NCBI GenBank assembly: GCA_002373815.1 | Contig: DFKH01000096.1 | Span: 1-43,433 of the forward strand | Direction of reading: 5' to 3' | Origin: Alphaproteobacteria bacterium UBA3650 | GTDB lineage: Bacteria; Pseudomonadota; Alphaproteobacteria; CAAHEQ01; UBA3637 | DNA: 43,433 nt | Part shown: in pieces, positions 39,260-43,433 of the stretch | Position numbering within the stretch: position 1 is the first letter of the stretch | Layout of the letters: every line of letters begins with the position of its first letter | Notes under the pieces: model-generated | Databases searched by the model: none | Told to the model about the DNA's origin: nothing | Seen by the model: only the letters and a program-made list of their open reading frames with translations | Position numbers and translations under genes: made by a program

Positions 39260-39643
39260 TTAAAATGGCAATTTAAGTTTCATTTTGACACCAGATAATT
39301 TTTGCCTAACCCAATGCGAAAAAGAACTTTTGTCTTCTTCGTCCTTTTGGGTTATATCATCCTCTTTCCACAACAGCTCTTGTTCCATCTGAATAGACGC
39401 TTCTGTTTCTATTTTTTCTGACTGCTTTTGTATTTGTTTAACTGCTATTTTTTTTCGTACTGATTGTGGCAAGAATACATTGTTTTGATGTACTTTTTCA
39501 AGAGCCTTTAAGTCTAATTTCATGTGTGCAGCGTTATCCAATGCAATGGGTTCAACAATAGGTTCCCTTTTATTTGTTTTAAAAATAATCACCAAAACGC
39601 AGAGAATGCAACTTACAAATACAAAAGGAATAATTTTTTTCAT
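39260..39643 (-). CDS. Small anchored protein with charged tail, unknown
   Basis: 127 residues. ATG at 39643 preferred; an upstream TTG at 39661 is unlikely. One N-terminal span (KKIIPFVFVSCILCVLVIIF) is followed by a positive stop and a Lys/Gln/Glu-rich, probably coiled-coil soluble tail, ending in a basic cluster. The ribosome site is weak (GAGCTGG). It lies past the thrS terminator and probably depends on read-through. Not recognised. Confidence 0.6.
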   Translation of the reverse strand: MKKIIPFVFVSCILCVLVIIFKTNKREPIVEPIALDNAAHMKLDLKALEKVHQNNVFLPQSVRKKIAVKQIQKQSEKIETEASIQMEQELLWKEDDITQKDEEDKSSFSHWVRQKLSGVKMKLKLPF

Positions 39644-39683
39644 ATGCACCAGCTCGCACAAAACAAAAATGTTTTTTGTTCAG

Positions 39684-39712
39684 AAAAAATGCACCCCTAT
39701 TTTTAGGGGTGC
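39684..39712 (-). terminator. Intrinsic terminator of thrS
   Basis: Minus strand GCACCCCTA, 4-base loop, TAGGGGTGC (arms 39704-39712 and 39691-39699), then A and six T. A strong 9 bp stem. Confidence 0.92.
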
Positions 39713-39725
39713 TTCACATATCAAT

Positions 39726-41666
39726 TTAATCCCATAAATTCAAAGATTGAGTATCGTTCACTTTCTTCACTGTGGCGATAAAGTCATCCAAAGAAATCGC
39801 ATTCTTTTGGGCACCAGTTCTATCACGCACAGAAATGGTGTTCGATTCAATTTCTTTGTCACCAATAATCACAGCATAGGGGATTTTGGCATTGTGAGCT
39901 TCACGAATCTGATAGCCAATTGTGTTGGATTGGCGTTCCATTTCGGCGCGAATACCCGCTGCTTGCAATTTATCCAAAATCTTTTGAGCAGCTTCGCGGT
40001 GTTTATCAGACACGGGCAATAAACGCACTTGAACAGGGCAAATCCACACAGGGAAAGCCCCGGCAAAGTGTTCCGTTAAAACACCCATAAAGCGTTCCAA
40101 AGAGCCATACAACACGCGGTGAATCACAACGGGTGTCTTTTGGCTACCATCTTTATCAATGTATTTGCATCCAAAACGCCCAGCCAATTGGAAATCCAAT
40201 TGGAAAGTCCCTGTCTGCCATTCACGCCCCAAAGCATCCTTCATGGCAATATCCACCTTTGGACCATAAAACGCCCCATCTTTTTCTTTCAAAGCATAGT
40301 TGCCTTTGCCACAGTGTTTATCCAAAATCCGGCGCAAAGCATCTTCTGCCCGATTCCATGTTTCGATATCACCAATAAAATCATCTGGACGAGTAGAAAG
40401 TTTCATCTCATACTTCAGTCCAAACAAGTTATAGAATTGATCAGCCAAGGCAAACAGCCGCTCATATTCTTCCTCAATTTGATCTTCTGTGATAAAAATA
40501 TGTGCATCATCTTGGTGGAATTCACGTACACGGAACATTCCATTCAAAGCGCCAGACGCTTCGTTACGGTGAATCATATCCACATCAGAAAACCGAATAG
40601 GCAAATCTTGATAAGACCTTGTTTTTAAATTAAACAACAACATGGTTGAAGGACAGCTCATGGGCTTTAAAGCATAAACTTCATTTTCCGCCATCTCCGT
40701 TGCTGTCAAAAGATACATATCATCTTTATAGTGCGCCCAGTGACCAGAAGTTTCCCACAAGACTTTTGAGTTCATGAGGGGACCAGCAAATTCTTGATAT
40801 CCCGCTTTTTCATGTTCTTTACGCCAATAATCAAGCAAGATATTGTACATCTTTAAACCTTTTGGCAACCAATAAGGGCAACCAGGTGCCGTTGGATCAA
40901 AATAGAATAAATCTAATGCTTTACCGATTTTACGATGGTCACGTTTTTCCGCTTCCGCCATTAAATCAAAATAAGCCTTTAATTCCTTTTCAGACCAAAA
41001 AGCCGTTCCATAAACACGCTGCAAAGATTCCCGATTAGAATCGCCACGCCAATAAGCCGCCGCGACCTTCGTCAACTTAAATGCTTTGCCAATTAAACCT
41101 GTGCGTGGCAAGTGTGGACCACGACAAAGTTCCACATAATCACCCTGTGCATATAAAGAAACTTCTTTCACATCTTCGGGCAAATCGTCAATCAATTCCA
41201 CCTTAAACGTTTCGCCTCGTTTCGTAAAAATATCCCGAGCTGTTTCACGTGAAACAACGCTACGTGTAATTTCCAAATCTGCCGCTACAATCTCAGCCAT
41301 CTTAGCTTCAATTTTGGGCAAATCTTCCTCCTTTAAGATAATACCATGGAAATCATAATAAAAGCCATTATCAATAGCAGGACCAATGGTCGCTTTGGCA
41401 TTAGGATATAATGCTTCCACAGCTTGCGCCAAAGTATGTGCAGTGGAATGACGCAAAATTTCTAAAGACTCAGGGGTTTTGGTTGTCACGATAGAAACTG
41501 TTGCATTTGTTGTGATAGGCGTCATTAAATCAGTGAGTGTGCCATCCACGATTGTGGCTAAAGCAGCTTTGGCTAAGTTGACACTAATTTTTTCTGCGAT
41601 TTGAAGTCCATTTACGGGCGCTTCAAAGGGCAATTTTGACCCATCGGGCAACTGTATTTCTATCAT
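39726..41666 (-). CDS. thrS: Threonyl-tRNA synthetase
   Basis: Class II synthetase. 646 residues, full length. N-terminal TGS domain (about 1-60), then the editing domain with HSTAHTLAQAVE. The catalytic core has motif 1 near PLMNSKVLWETSGHWAHY, motif 2 with RFSDVDMIHRNEASGALNGMFRVREF, motif 3 near VIHRVLYGSLERFMGVL, and the anticodon-binding domain at the C-terminus. AAAGGAA precedes the ATG. It has its own promoter, a short leader hairpin and a strong terminator. Confidence 0.98.
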   Translation of the reverse strand: MIEIQLPDGSKLPFEAPVNGLQIAEKISVNLAKAALATIVDGTLTDLMTPITTNATVSIVTTKTPESLEILRHSTAHTLAQAVEALYPNAKATIGPAIDNGFYYDFHGIILKEEDLPKIEAKMAEIVAADLEITRSVVSRETARDIFTKRGETFKVELIDDLPEDVKEVSLYAQGDYVELCRGPHLPRTGLIGKAFKLTKVAAAYWRGDSNRESLQRVYGTAFWSEKELKAYFDLMAEAEKRDHRKIGKALDLFYFDPTAPGCPYWLPKGLKMYNILLDYWRKEHEKAGYQEFAGPLMNSKVLWETSGHWAHYKDDMYLLTATEMAENEVYALKPMSCPSTMLLFNLKTRSYQDLPIRFSDVDMIHRNEASGALNGMFRVREFHQDDAHIFITEDQIEEEYERLFALADQFYNLFGLKYEMKLSTRPDDFIGDIETWNRAEDALRRILDKHCGKGNYALKEKDGAFYGPKVDIAMKDALGREWQTGTFQLDFQLAGRFGCKYIDKDGSQKTPVVIHRVLYGSLERFMGVLTEHFAGAFPVWICPVQVRLLPVSDKHREAAQKILDKLQAAGIRAEMERQSNTIGYQIREAHNAKIPYAVIIGDKEIESNTISVRDRTGAQKNAISLDDFIATVKKVNDTQSLNLWD

Positions 41667-41692
41667 TTTATTTCCTTTAAAGTTAAAATTAC

Positions 41693-41713
41693 GTCGGACA
41701 ACCCCTGCCCGAC
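41693..41713 (-). promoter_or_regulatory. Leader hairpin of thrS
   Basis: Minus strand GTCGGGCA, loop GGGGT, TGTCCGAC: 8 bp stem with one G-U pair, starting a few bases after the predicted transcription start. Short leader; tRNA-like mimicry, as in E. coli thrS, is not evident. Confidence 0.6.
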
Positions 41714-41722
41714 AACGACAAT

Positions 41723-41751
41723 ATAATAGCAGATTTTTCTAAAAAAGTCAA
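41723..41751 (-). promoter_or_regulatory. Promoter of thrS
   Basis: Minus strand TTGACT (41746-41751), 17 bases, TATTAT (41723-41728). The -35 box overlaps the last codon of the HNH gene. Confidence 0.75.
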
Positions 41752-42884
41752 CGATTTTTATGTCTCTTTACGCGATGAGCAACCTTCTTTAAAAGAGACA
41801 TATTTTTCTTTTTATCATCTTTTTTTTGAACAACAGTGCCTTGTCTTGAGAGAACAAATACTGGAATTTTTGAATCTTCAGGAACAGGTATTTCAACCCA
41901 AACCTCTCTTTTTTCATCAAACAAGCCATCAATGTATTCAATCAGTGGATCTATATATGTCCGATGTAATCTGATATGATCATTTTTGCTGACCCAACAC
42001 ATATTTTCCAAATCATTGTCACCACCCAAGGATCGAGGCAACACATGGTGACATGTTAAATCAGCATATTCTGGCACATGACCCGTTTTCAAAATCTTTT
42101 CTTTCGTCTTGCTTGGCAAATGATCAAAATCACCTCTGACAAAAGAAGCTCTGACAACATCTTGTCTTTGGCGCAAATATTCCTGGCGCGTCTTTGCGCG
42201 TTCCTCCACAGATGGTGCTTTCGTCTTTACAAGAGAAAACTTCATGCCTTCAGGCGCTTTTGCCCTACGTTGCAACCGCAACACTATCGTTTTTTTGTTT
42301 TTTGACACAGAAACGTATCGCAAAGAATTGGCTCGCCACTTTGCTTTACGATCAAAATACTGCGCAATTTCTTGTTTTTCATAATTCGGCACAAAATTTA
42401 AAAAATCCTGTCTTGAAAAAAAGGTAGGAATCGGCGGAAGTTGCGCATATATATGGTGTACCTCTCCTCGATTTAAAAAAGCTCTTAATTCAGGAATTAC
42501 TTGTCGCCAGTACAATCGGTACATCAACAAAGAAACTTCTTTTGGCACAATATATAAATTATCAATGGAATAAGCACCCCCAACGGCAGGTGGAATAATA
42601 AAATCCACTTGATATCCTTGAGGCAATTTTCCGTGTATTTCCGCATTTTTTCTATCTCTGATGGAAAAGCTTGAAAACAGCCCCTGTGCAGCCGATCGTT
42701 TTACCAACCGATTAGCTTCTTTTTTAAAATCAAATTTATCATCAGGATGAGTTTCTAAATCTAATAAATAGGTATTTTTCTCTGGACTCGGCTCTCTAAC
42801 CAAAAACTCTAATACCGTATTTTTATATTCATCCCGTCTTTTGCGATAATGCTTATATTTTGAATTTAAATTAAAATCATCCAT
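41748..42884 (-). CDS. HNH endonuclease-domain protein with a second degenerate HNH-like segment
   Basis: 378 residues. A canonical HNH segment at about 278-307 reads TCHHVLPRSLGGDNDLENMCWVSKNDHIRLH, with the HH, N and H positions in place. An earlier segment (about 91-113) has the same plan, VDFIIPPAVGGAYSIDNLYIV, but the first His is Asp and the last His is missing, so it looks like a decayed or divergent copy. The C-terminal 70 residues are Lys/Arg-rich and may bind nucleic acid. No Cys-rich zinc ribbon or restriction partner is nearby. It begins 3 bases after the phoB-like stop, so it shares its operon. Function unknown; nicking or a phage-defence role is only possible. Confidence 0.8.
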   Translation of the reverse strand: MDDFNLNSKYKHYRKRRDEYKNTVLEFLVREPSPEKNTYLLDLETHPDDKFDFKKEANRLVKRSAAQGLFSSFSIRDRKNAEIHGKLPQGYQVDFIIPPAVGGAYSIDNLYIVPKEVSLLMYRLYWRQVIPELRAFLNRGEVHHIYAQLPPIPTFFSRQDFLNFVPNYEKQEIAQYFDRKAKWRANSLRYVSVSKNKKTIVLRLQRRAKAPEGMKFSLVKTKAPSVEERAKTRQEYLRQRQDVVRASFVRGDFDHLPSKTKEKILKTGHVPEYADLTCHHVLPRSLGGDNDLENMCWVSKNDHIRLHRTYIDPLIEYIDGLFDEKREVWVEIPVPEDSKIPVFVLSRQGTVVQKKDDKKKNMSLLKKVAHRVKRHKNR

Positions 42885-42887
42885 CTC

Positions 42888-43433
42888 TTAAACTTTCACA
42901 GCATACCCCGCAGAACGCACTGTCCGTATAAGTTCAGAATCATCATCTTCCAAATTACGGCGCAACCGACGAATATGTACATCCACTGTTCTGGGTTCCA
43001 CAAAAACACTATCTCCCCATATCAGCTTCAACAATTCTTCACGCGAAAAAACGTGTCCAGGCTGTTCCATCAAAATAGCAAGCAACCGAAACTCTGTCGG
43101 TCCCATATGAATAGCTTCCCCTTCTTTTAAAACAAGTTTTTTGTCAAAATCAAGCGACAACACCCCTGCTTTTAAAATCTTTGTTTTGGGCTTGATGACC
43201 ACACGACGCAATAACGCTTGAATTCTGGCAATCAATTCAGGCACAGAAAAAGGCTTCGTCATATAATCATCCGCCCCATAGGAAAGCCCGCGCACTTTAT
43301 CAGCTTCCTCAGCACGCGCTGTCACCATAATAATAGGTGTCAATTTTACCTCTGGATGCTGACGAATTTCACGACACAAATCAACACCAGACACATTAGG
43401 AAGCATCCAATCCATCAAAATCAAATCTGGTTT
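42888..43433 (-). CDS. phoB: PhoB-like OmpR-family response regulator (5' end cut off by window)
   Basis: The frame is open to the right edge and already starts inside the receiver domain: KPDLILMDWMLPNVSGVDLC holds the phospho-accepting Asp. MVTARAEEADKVRGLSYGADDYMTKPF follows with the conserved Thr and Lys. The winged-helix DNA-binding domain has MGPTEFRLLAILMEQPGHVFSREELL and RTVDVHIRRLRRNLEDD, the last of which is close to PhoB. No start is visible. PhoB is the likely call, but another OmpR-family member is possible without the N-terminus. The downstream HNH gene probably shares its transcript. Confidence 0.85.
   Translation of the reverse strand, partial: KPDLILMDWMLPNVSGVDLCREIRQHPEVKLTPIIMVTARAEEADKVRGLSYGADDYMTKPFSVPELIARIQALLRRVVIKPKTKILKAGVLSLDFDKKLVLKEGEAIHMGPTEFRLLAILMEQPGHVFSREELLKLIWGDSVFVEPRTVDVHIRRLRRNLEDDDSELIRTVRSAGYAVKV

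Noticed and set aside
1..43433. CRISPR arrays, insertion sequences, attachment sites or a replication origin
   Set aside because: No regularly spaced repeats, transposase, integrase, long terminal repeats or dnaA-box cluster were seen on either strand.

Overview
The window reads as a chromosomal segment of an AT-rich alphaproteobacterium. The evidence is the FtsZ-binding GST-like protein FzlA, an intact alphaproteobacterial SOS operator (GAAC-N7-GAAC) in front of recA, recA next to alaS, a lipid A pathway with LpxI rather than LpxH, and a PhoB-type regulator. The low GC content and thinned gene clusters suggest a host-associated or otherwise streamlined lineage, but the exact order cannot be fixed from sequence alone. 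No CRISPR array, insertion sequence, prophage or plasmid function was seen.

Layout. 1-2623 (+) carries the 3' part of ftsA and all of ftsZ, ending tail to tail with accA (-). 3630-5656 (+) is a small membrane protein plus an orphan YejA-like peptide-binding protein. 5718-6691 holds two small exported proteins, followed by rpsT with its own promoter and terminator. 7162-18345 (+) is a long envelope operon: cdsA-rseP-bamA-skp-lpxD-lpxA-lpxI-lpxB-fzlA, a lipoprotein, a glycosyltransferase and a DUF5665-type membrane protein. 18342-19967 (-) is an orphan PilT/GspE/DotB-like ATPase with a 60-residue hydrophobic partner. 20086-28776 (-) is the RNA and translation block: rimP-nusA-ylxR-infB-rbfA-truB, then rpsO-pnp. 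28895-32438 (-) is rpsB, an unknown ORF, tsf, frr and uppS. 32635-33213 is an unknown gene divergent from recA (33371-34405). Between recA and alaS lie two small lipoproteins and a strongly structured RNA. 35342-39643 holds a short alaS, a small membrane protein, a SIMPL protein, an LRR-like ORF behind tRNA-Ser(GCU) and a small anchored protein. The end carries thrS, a protein with two HNH-like segments and the 3' part of phoB.

The most interesting feature is the RNA predicted on the minus strand at about 34664-34836. It has a consensus promoter, six nested or tandem hairpins, an 8-9 bp pseudoknot and an intrinsic terminator 20 nt before a 61-residue lipoprotein ORF. It matches no RNA family I can name and could be either a free ncRNA or a terminator-controlled leader. 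Other points of note are an alanyl-tRNA synthetase lacking the linker barrel and the C-Ala domain, candidate autoregulatory leaders of rpsB and rpsO, an unknown gene wedged between rpsB and tsf, and the usual rpsB-to-lpxB supercluster split in two with pyrH, dxr and fabZ absent. Most promoters read here have sigma70-like hexamers with a 17 bp spacer, which makes the operon boundaries unusually readable.
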